A stretch of DNA of 64,000 bases from Psychrobacter fulvigenes (GTDB taxonomy: Bacteria; Pseudomonadota; Gammaproteobacteria; Pseudomonadales; Moraxellaceae): contig NZ_CAJGZP010000001.1 in the NCBI RefSeq assembly GCF_904846155.1, forward strand, positions 2,976,001 to 3,040,000. The letters run 5' to 3'. The notes beneath the pieces were generated by a model, which had not been told where the DNA came from, made no database searches, and was given only the letters and a program-made list of their open reading frames with translations. Position 1 is the first letter of the stretch, and every line of letters starts with the position of its first letter. This document shows, piece after piece, positions 37,208-45,449 of this stretch. Position numbers and translations under genes: made by a program.

Positions 37208-37885
37208 TTACTTCCCAATCATTTTTTCTGTGTCTACTTCATCATCAATCTTGACTATCATGTGTAGTAAATCAATGGCTTCATCGATGGTGTTACAGAC
37301 CACCAAACGATCAAGATCCTGCTGCTTCATAAAGCCTTGCTCAGTCGTATACTCTAAATGCTCAATCAGCTTATCGTAAAAGCCGTTAATATTTAGAATA
37401 ATCATGGGTTTTTCGTGTTGATACAGCTGACGCCAAGTGGCGATTTCCATAATCTCTTCTAGCGTGCCAAGGCCACCCGGTAAGGTGACAAAAGCGTCAG
37501 CATATTCTGCCATTACCGTCTTGCGCGTATGCATGGTGTCAGTCAAATGCAAACGTGTCAGCTTTTCGTGAGCGATTTCGTGCTTGAGCATAAAGGTTGG
37601 AATCACGCCCACTGCTTCGGCGCCAGCATTGACTACTTCATCTGCCACTGCCCCCATAAGGCCGATACTTGCGCCACCATATACTAAGCCCAAGCCGTTT
37701 TCAGCCAATGCTTGACCCAAGTCACGGGCGGCTTTTTCATATACTTCATCATTGCCTGAACGTGAGCCACAATAAACAGCGACCAGTGGCATAGTGAGGG
37801 TTGCCTTATCCACTGCTCTTTCAATATGCGTAATATCCTGACTGGTTAATACTTCATAATTTGTATTGTTAATATTCATTTGCAT
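37208..37885 (-). CDS. LOG-family (TIGR00730) nucleotide phosphoribohydrolase
   Basis: A 225-residue LOG-type protein. The family motif PGGLGTLEEIMEIATW and the N-terminal VAVYCGSRSGNDEVYEKAARDLG and LVYGGASIGLMGAVAD segments are clear. LOG enzymes remove ribose 5-phosphate from nucleoside monophosphates; in plants they activate cytokinins, and in bacteria the physiological substrate is mostly unknown. About 25 residues precede the conserved core. Convergent with the flavoprotein gene. Confidence 0.92.
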   Translation of the reverse strand: MQMNINNTNYEVLTSQDITHIERAVDKATLTMPLVAVYCGSRSGNDEVYEKAARDLGQALAENGLGLVYGGASIGLMGAVADEVVNAGAEAVGVIPTFMLKHEIAHEKLTRLHLTDTMHTRKTVMAEYADAFVTLPGGLGTLEEIMEIATWRQLYQHEKPMIILNINGFYDKLIEHLEYTTEQGFMKQQDLDRLVVCNTIDEAIDLLHMIVKIDDEVDTEKMIGK

Positions 37886-38289
37886 ATGGTTTCCTTAAAT
37901 TTTGTAAAGTGTCATTTTTGCGAGATTGTTATTCGTTATTTATTTTAATAAACATCTATAGTGTTTTAACCAACTGTTTTTATACTCGTCATATCTTTTT
38001 ATCCGTTTTTTAACGACGTTATCAACGTTATACTAATGACGCACCAGATTAACGAGACAAGCTGAATCAAAATATACCGTGAAGAGTCTGAAAGTCACTC
38101 ATAAATAAAATACTTTTCTTGCCAGCACCTATACTAACATAAGCCATGCTATCACACGCTAACAACGGTTTATCACTACGCATTTAATACGTTTTTTGTA
38201 AACTCCCGAAAGTAAATTAACGCCCATAAACGGCTGCTCATCAATCCTATTAAAAGTGAACAAACCACCAAGACTGTTAGGATATAACA
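37886..38289. other. Intergenic region upstream of the LOG and hydrolase genes
   Basis: A 404-bp AT-rich divergent region. No gene, hairpin or operator was recognised, and the promoters of both genes must lie here. Confidence 0.35.
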
Positions 38290-39273
38290 ATGCACAACCA
38301 TCAAATACCGTCCTCTTCAAACCAAAAAGACAATGCCGTGAGTAATACAGTTGCGGCCACTCTCAACACCGATATCGAGAGTCATTCAACAGAAACCCCT
38401 TCAATTGAGCGTTATTCTTTGACCATCATGACCGATAGAAACCATCCGCTAGCGGCGACTGTTTATCGCCCTAAAGAGGAGGTAAAAACAGCAGTCATGA
38501 TCGCTCCAGCCACCGGTATCAAACGTCAGTTTTATCACAATTTTGCTAACTTTTTAGCCCAGCAAGGCTTTGGGGTCATTACCTTTGATAATGAAGGTAT
38601 CGCTGAATCACTCAGCACTGATTTGGCTAAATGTGACGCTACCCTGATAAGTTGGGGACGTCATGATATGCCAGCCGTCGTTGATGCCTTACAAGATGAG
38701 TTTGCTGACGCCAGTTATCACTTAATTGGTCACAGCGCTGGCGGTCAGCTGATTGGTCTCATGCCAAATTACGATGCGATCGCTTCTGTATTCAACGTTG
38801 CCTGCTCATCAGGCCGTATCAAAAACATGAACATGCCATATAAAGCAAAAGCAATGGGCTTTATGGATGTCTTTATCCCCATGAGCAACCTAACTCTCGG
38901 ATATACCGCTTCAGATAAAATCGGCATGGGAGAGCCTTTACCGCGCGGCGTGGCTAGGCAGTGGCGAGAGTGGTGCAATGGCGCAGGCTATATCAAGACT
39001 GCCTTTGGCAAAAGCGTACACACGCATTTCTACGATGAGACTAGCATGCCCGCTTTATGGCTCGGCTTTAGCGATGATGATATCGCCAATAGTAAAAATA
39101 TGGATGACATGATTCGCGTGTTTACCAAAATGCCTGTCGAAAAACGCTTTTTTGAGCCAAAAGACTTTGGGCTGAATAGCATCGGACACATGCGTTATTT
39201 TAGTAGTAGAACCAATGCAAAAGCACCACAGCTTTGGCAAATGGCGGTGGATTGGCTAAATAAGCAGCAATAG
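38290..39273 (+). CDS. Alpha/beta hydrolase (serine aminopeptidase S33-like)
   Basis: A 327-residue hydrolase. The nucleophile elbow is IGHSAGGQ, preceded by the substrate-side motif IAPATGIKRQFYHNFANFLA and VITFDNEGIAES, typical of the predicted-hydrolase group sometimes annotated as COG4757. The acid and base are probably in FSDDDIANS and SIGHMRYFS. No signal peptide is evident. The N-terminal 40 residues are polar and probably not part of the fold. Its substrate is unknown. It is followed by a strong palindrome. Confidence 0.75.
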   Translation: MHNHQIPSSSNQKDNAVSNTVAATLNTDIESHSTETPSIERYSLTIMTDRNHPLAATVYRPKEEVKTAVMIAPATGIKRQFYHNFANFLAQQGFGVITFDNEGIAESLSTDLAKCDATLISWGRHDMPAVVDALQDEFADASYHLIGHSAGGQLIGLMPNYDAIASVFNVACSSGRIKNMNMPYKAKAMGFMDVFIPMSNLTLGYTASDKIGMGEPLPRGVARQWREWCNGAGYIKTAFGKSVHTHFYDETSMPALWLGFSDDDIANSKNMDDMIRVFTKMPVEKRFFEPKDFGLNSIGHMRYFSSRTNAKAPQLWQMAVDWLNKQQ

Positions 39274-39340
39274 TCTCAAGGCTATCTTTGATTCATTTAA
39301 CATATCTAATACCCCATTCTCAACTAACTAAATATATTGG

Positions 39341-39411
39341 CGTAGGCTGTGGCTTTAGCCCAGCTTGAACCTTTGCAAAAGCAAAATGCTGGGCTAAAGC
39401 CACAGCCTACG
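39341..39411. repeat. Perfect 24-bp palindrome (71-bp hairpin element)
   Basis: The arms 39341-39364 and 39388-39411 are exact reverse complements over 24 bp (core GGCTTTAGCCCAGC). The 23-nt loop itself holds a TTTGC/GCAAA hairpin. There is no T tract on either side, so it is not a standard terminator, although it may still stop or shield transcripts of the two convergent genes. It looks like a dispersed intergenic repeat; only one copy is in this window. Confidence 0.9.
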
Positions 39412-39468
39412 ATAGTCCATAATAAGTTGAAAGTCAGGTATATAATGCCAAGTAACTTTACATAGTAT

Positions 39469-40197
39469 TTATTCTTTTGCGTTGCTAGCTGCTGCTTCTG
39501 CTTTGATACGCTTGTTCAAAGCAGAATGTAATGCAGGCGTCAGGTTATGGATGTTACCAAGCATCCATTTTACATAGCTGATTGGCACGTCTTTAATGAG
39601 CTTGCCTTTATGCTTTCCAAACGGCATCTTGCTCACAGGATTGGCTTTATTAGAGATAGCATGAGCAGCAGAAAAGTCTGTTGGCGCAATCTCTAAGCGC
39701 TCACAGCAAGCCTGATAGAGCAAGTAGCACATACGTGCATCGCCCAGCGCGTCATGAGCCGCAACCGTCATCCTGCTTGCTTCGCCCTTACCTAATAACT
39801 GCTCGATACATTTGGACTGACCATAGGCGCTCCATTCTGGAAAGGCCACTCGTGCCAGCCGCACGGTACAGATCAGCTTAGCAGACGGGCTACCAATCAC
39901 CCGCCAGTCAAAGCGGACGTTATGACCAATCAAGTACGTTGGCAATTCAAACGCTTCCAAATCAAAGCGCTCAAGTCCAGCGACATCATCATCGGTAATG
40001 CCATGAATCCTAATCACGACTGGTGAAATAGATCGGCCACTATTAAAGTATTTCATCCACTCATAACCAGTCGCCACATTAATGGTAGCAACTTGGATAG
40101 GTCTCGGATCGCGGCCTTGATCGGTTTCGGTATCGATAATAAGCGCCGTATCAACAGCGTTAACAGTTTTGAAAGCGTCAGTCATAGAGTTAACCAT
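39469..40197 (-). CDS. DnaQ-like 3'-5' exonuclease with DUF3820 tail
   Basis: A 242-residue protein. Exo I motif IDTETD (Asp22, Glu24), Exo II GHNVRFD and Exo III HDALGDA give the DEDDh active site of RNase T/ExoX-type exonucleases. The C-terminal 60 residues (KMPFGKHKGKLIKDVPISYV) match the DUF3820 pattern, which is found in exonucleases and some other bacterial proteins. It probably trims single-stranded DNA or RNA. Neither of the two possible ATG starts (MVNSM or MTDAF) has a strong ribosome binding site. Confidence 0.85.
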   Translation of the reverse strand: MVNSMTDAFKTVNAVDTALIIDTETDQGRDPRPIQVATINVATGYEWMKYFNSGRSISPVVIRIHGITDDDVAGLERFDLEAFELPTYLIGHNVRFDWRVIGSPSAKLICTVRLARVAFPEWSAYGQSKCIEQLLGKGEASRMTVAAHDALGDARMCYLLYQACCERLEIAPTDFSAAHAISNKANPVSKMPFGKHKGKLIKDVPISYVKWMLGNIHNLTPALHSALNKRIKAEAAASNAKE

Positions 40198-40389
40198 AGC
40201 AAGTTGGATACAAATGACAGCCAGTTTTCACCATTTAAAACGAGTGTTGTATTCGATGAAGTTATCTCTACTGCCTGTTCATTTATGGGGCTAAAAGCCA
40301 AATATAACAACCACATATAACAATGCTATACAAACCTAGCGCCCAAGACTTCTATAATATCAGTGTAAACAATAAAATAAATATAAGAG

Positions 40390-40986
40390 ATGTCGATGCC
40401 AGTGACTCAAAAAGAACAGCAACCAAAGCCAAATTTTTTACGCCGTGTATTAAGCGTGCTGATGAAGGCTGCTGTGTTACTAGCGCTACTATTTGTATTC
40501 GATAAATTGCTACCAAGCATCAGCCAGCAAACCCAGTCGTTTGTCGTTGCTAAGTGGCAACAGCTCAGTTTATTACAACAAGAGTTACCAACAGAAAACA
40601 GCCTGCCCAGCCCGCTACCAGAACAGCACCTAACTGACACTTGGGGCGCAGCGCGTAGCCAAGGGCGCTCTCATGAAGGCATTGATATATTTGCCCCGCG
40701 AGGCACACTGATACAGTCAACGACACAAGGCATCGTCAGCAAAGTTGGGGAGAATACTTTGGGTGGGCGCGTGGTGGTGGTCGTTGGGCCTGGCGGTGCA
40801 GGACATTATTATGCACATCTAGAAGATTATGCGGATATCAGTCCAAACGATTGGGTGGATGCTGGCGATGTCATCGGCTATGTCGGTGACAGTGGCAACG
40901 CCAAAGGCACACCACCACATGTGCATTACGGTATTTATATTAATGGCAGCGCCGTCAACCCGTATCCGCTTTTGCAAAAGGATTAG
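40390..40986 (+). CDS. M23-family metallopeptidase, membrane anchored
   Basis: A 198-residue peptidase. A single transmembrane segment (about 22-40) follows a short positively charged N terminus, so the domain is periplasmic. The zinc site is [12 protein letters not shown] (His95, Asp99) with the second motif HVHYGI. LytM-type enzymes cleave cross-links in peptidoglycan; all expected ligands are present, so it is probably active. The second ATG (40396) is better spaced from AAGAG than the first. Its stop codon overlaps the end of phoR by 4 bp on the opposite strand. Confidence 0.85.
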   Translation: MSMPVTQKEQQPKPNFLRRVLSVLMKAAVLLALLFVFDKLLPSISQQTQSFVVAKWQQLSLLQQELPTENSLPSPLPEQHLTDTWGAARSQGRSHEGIDIFAPRGTLIQSTTQGIVSKVGENTLGGRVVVVVGPGGAGHYYAHLEDYADISPNDWVDAGDVIGYVGDSGNAKGTPPHVHYGIYINGSAVNPYPLLQKD

Positions 40987-42065
40987 ACCGTAGGAGCGGA
41001 GCGCACATGGCTGGCTGGAAATACGGCACTAAAAGTCGAGCCTTTGCCTTCTGTCGACTCAATTTGCAAGTTTGCATCATATTGATATAAGACGTGCTTT
41101 ACAATGGCTAGTCCCAATCCTGTACCGCCCGTGGCGCGACTGCGACCTTTATCGATACGATAAAAGCGCTCGGTCAAACGAGCGATATGCTGCGGCTCGA
41201 TACCGATGCCATCATCTTCAACAGCAAACTGGCAGCCTTCTGAGGTTTTTGCCCAACTGATGGTTATGTTGCCACCTTTTGGCGTGTATTTAATTGCATT
41301 GATGACCAAGTTGGATAAGGCGCTATTTAAGTACATCTCCGAGCCGTATAACCCATCATAAGTGTCTATCTGCAAGTGAATACTATGCCCATACTCGCTA
41401 TTATAAGCCTGCGCATCATCATAAATATGAGTGAGCATTTTGGTCATATCAATATAGTGCAGCTCATGGGTCTCTTCGATTTCGATTCGAGACAGCAGCA
41501 ATAAGTCGTTGACAATCCTATTCATACGCGCTGTCTGCTGGGTCATCAGCTCAAAACCGCGCTGCCAGTGCGGCGGCATATCTGGCTGACCTGAGAAGTT
41601 CTCAAGATAGCCCATCATCACTGTCAATGGTGTACGCAGTTCATGCGAGACGTTTGCCACAAAGTCACGACGCATTTCCTCTAAATGATGCAAGCGCGTC
41701 ACATCGTAGATAATCAATAGCTTTTCGTCACCAAAAGGTGTGAGCTCACATTTGAGATAACGCTTAGGATCTCGCCATGATGTCATATGGACACCATCGT
41801 TGGGTGTCGTCATGTTCTGATAGTACTGACGAAATTCAGGAACAGTAATAAAGTCAAAAATACTCTTGCCCTTATCGTTTGATTGCAACAACAATAAGTC
41901 CTCAGCAGCCTGATTCCACCATTCCAAACTATCATCGTCATTTAGTAATATCACCGCATCTTGCAATGCCCGTAGTGAACTTCTGATCTTTTTAAGCTGA
42001 CCCATCACGTCTTGCTGAGCGACTTGATCTTGCTGCATAACCTTTTGTTCATTTTCCATAGTCAT
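40983..42065 (-). CDS. phoR: Phosphate-regulon-type sensor histidine kinase lacking membrane segments
   Basis: A 360-residue kinase with a PAS domain (about 28-125), the H box [20 protein letters not shown] with phosphorylated His141, and an HATPase domain with [36 protein letters not shown] and [14 protein letters not shown]. These are features of PhoR. Unlike E. coli PhoR (431 aa), it has no N-terminal transmembrane helices: it starts directly with charged residues, and a stop codon lies immediately upstream in frame. GAGG is well placed before the ATG. A 108-bp repeat lies between it and phoB. Confidence 0.88.
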   Translation of the reverse strand: MTMENEQKVMQQDQVAQQDVMGQLKKIRSSLRALQDAVILLNDDDSLEWWNQAAEDLLLLQSNDKGKSIFDFITVPEFRQYYQNMTTPNDGVHMTSWRDPKRYLKCELTPFGDEKLLIIYDVTRLHHLEEMRRDFVANVSHELRTPLTVMMGYLENFSGQPDMPPHWQRGFELMTQQTARMNRIVNDLLLLSRIEIEETHELHYIDMTKMLTHIYDDAQAYNSEYGHSIHLQIDTYDGLYGSEMYLNSALSNLVINAIKYTPKGGNITISWAKTSEGCQFAVEDDGIGIEPQHIARLTERFYRIDKGRSRATGGTGLGLAIVKHVLYQYDANLQIESTEGKGSTFSAVFPASHVRSAPTV

Positions 42066-42122
42066 CTATCATCCTCACTACTAGCCACTGCAATTGACCT
42101 ACTACTTTTGGAAACTGCTTTA

Positions 42123-42230
42123 TATAGTCAAGGAGTTTTAAAATCGCTACAAGGTGACCGACCGCAGATAGTACACTAAGCACATCTAGGTCAGGTAACA
42201 CCGTAGCGGTTTAAAAGTGCTCCGACTATA
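42123..42230 (+). repeat. 108-bp dispersed repeat, copy 2 (phoB-phoR junction)
   Basis: The second copy of the family described at 14861, same length and orientation. On the minus strand it starts inside the 3' end of phoB: the TAG stop codon of phoB (42226-42228) lies in the terminal inverted repeat. It ends 57 bp before the phoR start codon. The hairpin could dampen read-through from phoB into phoR. Confidence 0.92.
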
Positions 42231-42930
42231 TGTTTTCAACCAGACTAGAGAAGCGATAGCCCGTACCGCGGACGGTTTGGATTAAAGTATCGCAGTCGTG
42301 GGGCTTTAATAATTTACGTAAGCGCCTGATGTGTACATCAATGGTTCGATCTTCGATATAGACATTGCCGCCCCAAACCTGATCTAGTAGCTGCGTTCGC
42401 GTATAAGCACGCTCTGGATGACTCATAAAAAATGCCAATAGACGATACTCTGTCGGGCCAATCTCAATGGTTTTCCCAGCAGCGGTGACGCGTTGGCTTT
42501 TGGGATCTAGGCTCAGCTTACCTACTTCGATGGACTTGTCAGCGCTGAGCGCACTACTGCGACGCAATACTGCCTTGATTCTCGAAATCAGCTCACGTGT
42601 TGAGAAGGGCTTGGTCATATAATCATCAGCACCAGCATCAAGACCATGAACCTTACTATCTTCTTCACTTTTGGCCGTCAGCATAATGACAGGTATCTCA
42701 GCGAGCAATTCATCATTTTTGAGCATTCGACAAAAATCAATACCGCTTTTGTCTCCTGGTAGCATCCAATCTAATAAGATGAGCGCAGGACGGTGATCAA
42801 CCACTTGCTGGTGCGCTTCTGACACATCGGCCGCCTGCAAGCTATCGAATCCCGCCATCTCTAATGTCATTACAACCATCTCACGAATCGCAGGCTCATC
42901 TTCGACAATCAAAATCTGCTCATTATACAT
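42226..42930 (-). CDS. phoB: Phosphate-regulon-type response regulator
   Basis: PhoB (234 aa) is the transcription factor of the phosphate starvation regulon. The receiver domain has the phosphoacceptor Asp54 in LLDWMLPG, the acidic pair EDE near residue 10 and Lys in MTKPFSTREL. The winged-helix output domain (about 130-230) ends TVRGTGYRFSS. Upstream there is a Pho box, so it probably regulates itself. The last codon and the stop codon are supplied by the 108-bp repeat; the C-terminal tail SLVENI is unlike the usual ending. Confidence 0.95.
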   Translation of the reverse strand: MYNEQILIVEDEPAIREMVVMTLEMAGFDSLQAADVSEAHQQVVDHRPALILLDWMLPGDKSGIDFCRMLKNDELLAEIPVIMLTAKSEEDSKVHGLDAGADDYMTKPFSTRELISRIKAVLRRSSALSADKSIEVGKLSLDPKSQRVTAAGKTIEIGPTEYRLLAFFMSHPERAYTRTQLLDQVWGGNVYIEDRTIDVHIRRLRKLLKPHDCDTLIQTVRGTGYRFSSLVENI

Positions 42931-43020
42931 ACGACAACCTTGTTATAAAGCGTTGGTAAGGATTATAGGGTGCGAGAATTTAAGGTGCAAAAAAAGACGA
43001 TAGACACTCGTCAATGTGCG

Positions 43021-43057
43021 TCTATTAAACGCATTAATTATGACAGTTTGATGACAA
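43021..43057 (-). promoter_or_regulatory. Pho box upstream of phoB
   Basis: On the minus strand TTGTCATCAAACTGTCAT (43040-43057) matches the PhoB site: two 7-bp CTGTCAT-type repeats separated by 4 bp. A -10 candidate (TTTAAT within 43021-43030) lies about 11 bp downstream, the spacing known for PhoB-activated promoters in which the Pho box replaces the -35 element. The phoB start codon is about 110 bp away. The motif is seen directly; function is inferred. Confidence 0.85.
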
Positions 43058-43098
43058 TTAAGTTTTAAACCACTTTTAGCGATTTAAACCATAGCGAT

Positions 43099-43554
43099 TC
43101 ACACCACCTCTAATAAAAAGTTCAGCGGCCCATCATTGATGCTTTCTACCTGCATATTGGCACCGAACTGACCAGCTGCGATCTTTGAATACTGGGTCTT
43201 GGCATAAGCGACCAGCTGCTCAAACAAAGCTTGGGCAGCATCAGGTGCCATTGCTGGGCCAAAGTCAGGGCGACGGCCTTTGTCTGTCTTTGCCATCAAG
43301 GTAAACTGCGGCACCAACAATAACCCGCCAGCAACTTGCTGCACGTTTAGATCTAGCTTGCCATACTTAGCTGGGTCGCTTTCATTCTCAAAAATACGAT
43401 AGGTGAGGATTTTATCTATCATCCGCTGCGCATTTTGGAAGGTATCATCATGTCCCAAGCCAATATATGCCAGTATACCCTGCTCAATTGAGCCAACACA
43501 GCTTTCATCAACAGTGACACTGGCACGATTGACCCGCTGGATAAGTGCTTTCAT
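43099..43554 (-). CDS. dtd: D-aminoacyl-tRNA deacylase
   Basis: DTD (151 aa) hydrolyses D-amino acids wrongly attached to tRNA. The conserved motifs are GLLLVPQFTLMA (the SQFTL-like active-site region) and NDGPLNFLLE, the cross-subunit Gly-cisPro-type segment is represented by GRRPDFGPAM. The start MKALIQRVNRASV and the length are typical. It is transcribed in the same direction as phoB-phoR but separated from them by the Pho box region. GAGG precedes the start. Confidence 0.93.
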   Translation of the reverse strand: MKALIQRVNRASVTVDESCVGSIEQGILAYIGLGHDDTFQNAQRMIDKILTYRIFENESDPAKYGKLDLNVQQVAGGLLLVPQFTLMAKTDKGRRPDFGPAMAPDAAQALFEQLVAYAKTQYSKIAAGQFGANMQVESINDGPLNFLLEVV

Positions 43555-43672
43555 TGATTACCTCCTTTAACGATTATGGTCATACCCTCAGATGCTGACC
43601 ATGATAAAATATCAAGATTAATGATTCTCTAGTGCTACTTTCTTATTTTAATAACTATTTTGGTCACCTATC

Positions 43673-44530
43673 ATGAATTTATTTACTACCATTCAACAGT
43701 TTGTGCCACAACAAAAAATCAGTAAGGCCGCTGGACGTCTAGCCGCTAGCCGTCATCCAATGGTGAAGCGTGCTTTTATCCGCAGCTTTGCCAAGGCCTA
43801 TGATATCAGCTTAGAAGATTATGAGCGTCAAAGCCTGAATGCTTATGAGAGCTTTAATGATTTTTTTACTCGTGAGCTCAAAGACGATGCCCGTGCTATC
43901 GATACCACCGCACAGGGCATCGTCAGCCCTGCTGATGGATTGATCTCTCAGTTAGGGCAGATACAAGACCACAAGCTACTACAAGCTAAGGGCAGACATT
44001 ACGACATTGGGCAGCTACTTGCTAATAATGAAGATGGCAACTATTTCGCTGATGGCAGCTTTGCCACCGTCTATCTCGCCCCTAGCAACTATCACCGTGT
44101 ACACATGCCGTTCGCGGGAACTTTGACCAAGACCCGTTATGTACCAGGCACCCTGTTTTCAGTCAATACTACCACTGCCGCCAATGTTCCTGATTTATTT
44201 GCGCGCAACGAGCGTTTGGTTTGTCTTTTTGATACCGAATACGGCAAAGCTGCCGTTGTATTGGTCGGAGCGATGATTGTCGCCGGTATCGAAACCGTAG
44301 CCACAGGCAAAATTACGCGCACCGATGATATTCAAGAAGCGGAACACGACATGAAGCTTAAAAAAGGCGATGAGCTTGGCCGCTTTTACCTCGGATCAAC
44401 TGCGATTGTCGTATTACCGAAAGCCGCCAAAGCTGACTGGCAAGATAATATAATGGCTAATACTGCTGTACAAATGGGGCAATTGCTTGGCTTAGCTAAT
44501 AACAATATCAGTGTCGAAGAAACTGAGTAA
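43673..44530 (+). CDS. psd: Phosphatidylserine decarboxylase proenzyme
   Basis: Psd (285 aa) converts phosphatidylserine to phosphatidylethanolamine at the inner membrane. The self-cleavage site LGST is at residues 240-243; Ser242 becomes the pyruvoyl group. Other conserved segments are SPADGLISQLG (active-site Asp), YHRVHMPFAG (His) and NTTTAANVPDLFARNERL. Full length. The final A of its stop codon is also the first base of an ATACC-type repeat. Confidence 0.95.
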   Translation: MNLFTTIQQFVPQQKISKAAGRLAASRHPMVKRAFIRSFAKAYDISLEDYERQSLNAYESFNDFFTRELKDDARAIDTTAQGIVSPADGLISQLGQIQDHKLLQAKGRHYDIGQLLANNEDGNYFADGSFATVYLAPSNYHRVHMPFAGTLTKTRYVPGTLFSVNTTTAANVPDLFARNERLVCLFDTEYGKAAVVLVGAMIVAGIETVATGKITRTDDIQEAEHDMKLKKGDELGRFYLGSTAIVVLPKAAKADWQDNIMANTAVQMGQLLGLANNNISVEETE

Positions 44531-44634
44531 TACCAGATCCAAAAAATACGATTAACTTTGTCAAAATTGCTAAGCCTACTAAGTGTAGTACTTGCGCAAG
44601 TTTTCCGCATTACTCTAATTTTTGGATTTGGTAT
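44530..44634 (+). repeat. ATACC-type dispersed repeat, copy 2
   Basis: A 105-bp element matching the copy at 34902-35005 in the opposite orientation. The terminal inverted repeats are ATACCAGATCCAAAAAAT and ATTTTTGGATTTGGTAT (about 18 bp, imperfect). It begins on the last base of the psd stop codon. Confidence 0.85.
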
Positions 44635-44664
44635 AAGCTTAAAAAGATAAAAACCTAAGCGGTA

Positions 44665-44703
44665 AAAAAGGCCAATAGTATGAGCCATACTATTGGCCTT
44701 TTT
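44665..44703. terminator. Bidirectional terminator between psd and the DUF1287 gene
   Basis: A perfect 18-bp stem (AAAAAGGCCAATAGTATG with its complement; arms 44665-44682 and 44686-44703) has a 3-nt loop. It lies between two convergent genes. Confidence 0.95.
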
Positions 44704-44741
44704 GTGACCAGACTTTGAAGACTGATAGCAAAAATGGAAAA

Positions 44742-45344
44742 CTAATAGCGAAAATGCTTGGTGATAGGATAAGCAAACAGAATATTTTCTTCTTGCGTAC
44801 CACGGCCAATATTATGAATAATGAGCGGCGTGCCATTCGCGGCCTTATTATCAGAGACGATACCGATATGGGGTAAGTTACCATTTGGCAGCTGCCAAGT
44901 TACAATATCACCAGCTTTAAAACTGTCTTTATCGGTAATAGATAACGACTGGCCGTGACGCTCAAAGTAGACTTCAAGATTGGGCACACGGCGATGATCG
45001 ATGTTTTTATCGGTTGATTTTAGTCCCCAATGCTTCGGATACGCTGACCAATTCGACTTCATATCATGATTGACCAGTTGCTGCAAATCGATGTTTTGCA
45101 AGCGATACGCACGCACTATCATGTCAGTGCAGACGCCAGTCTCTATTGGCACATCTCCGCGAGGAAACGCCAACTTACGATACGCAGGATCGTAGCTGAC
45201 AGTGACACCGATTTGCTTTTTGGCATCCAGCGCCAGCTTGTTACCACTACTAATAGGACTCGCAGCAACGGTAGGTTGTATGAGCATGACTGACAATACA
45301 ACGGCTAGAAAACTCTTTGAACCGTAGCGCTTGTTCCTATTCAT
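44742..45344 (-). CDS. DUF1287 exported protein
   Basis: A 200-residue protein with an N-terminal signal peptide (FLAVVLSVMLIQPTVAASP, cleavage probably after TVAA or nearby). The DUF1287 pattern is clear: YDPAYRKLAFPRGDVP, ETGVCTDMIVRAYR (with the conserved Cys near residue 73) and VTWQLPNGNLPHIGIVSD. The Cys and His context resembles the NlpC/P60 cysteine peptidase fold, so a peptidoglycan or peptide hydrolase role is possible but not established. Confidence 0.85.
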   Translation of the reverse strand: MNRNKRYGSKSFLAVVLSVMLIQPTVAASPISSGNKLALDAKKQIGVTVSYDPAYRKLAFPRGDVPIETGVCTDMIVRAYRLQNIDLQQLVNHDMKSNWSAYPKHWGLKSTDKNIDHRRVPNLEVYFERHGQSLSITDKDSFKAGDIVTWQLPNGNLPHIGIVSDNKAANGTPLIIHNIGRGTQEENILFAYPITKHFRY

Positions 45345-45449
45345 TCACTCTGCCTTGTTCTGATGGGTATTTGGGTCATGTCATGGTACTTAAGGTGATC
45401 ATTAAGTACCATTTGATAATTGAAAATGTTTAAACCGTTAGATAGTTAT

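Noticed and set aside
37208..37885. LOG protein as a cytokinin biosynthesis gene
   Set aside because: Bacterial LOG proteins are widespread and no isopentenyltransferase is nearby, so no hormone role is claimed.
39341..39411. Integron attC or phage attachment site
   Set aside because: No integrase, no cassette structure and no core site were seen; a dispersed palindrome explains it better.
44386..44688. Reading frame of 100 codons on the minus strand overlapping the psd 3' end
   Set aside because: It spans the end of psd, a repeat and part of a terminator; not a gene.
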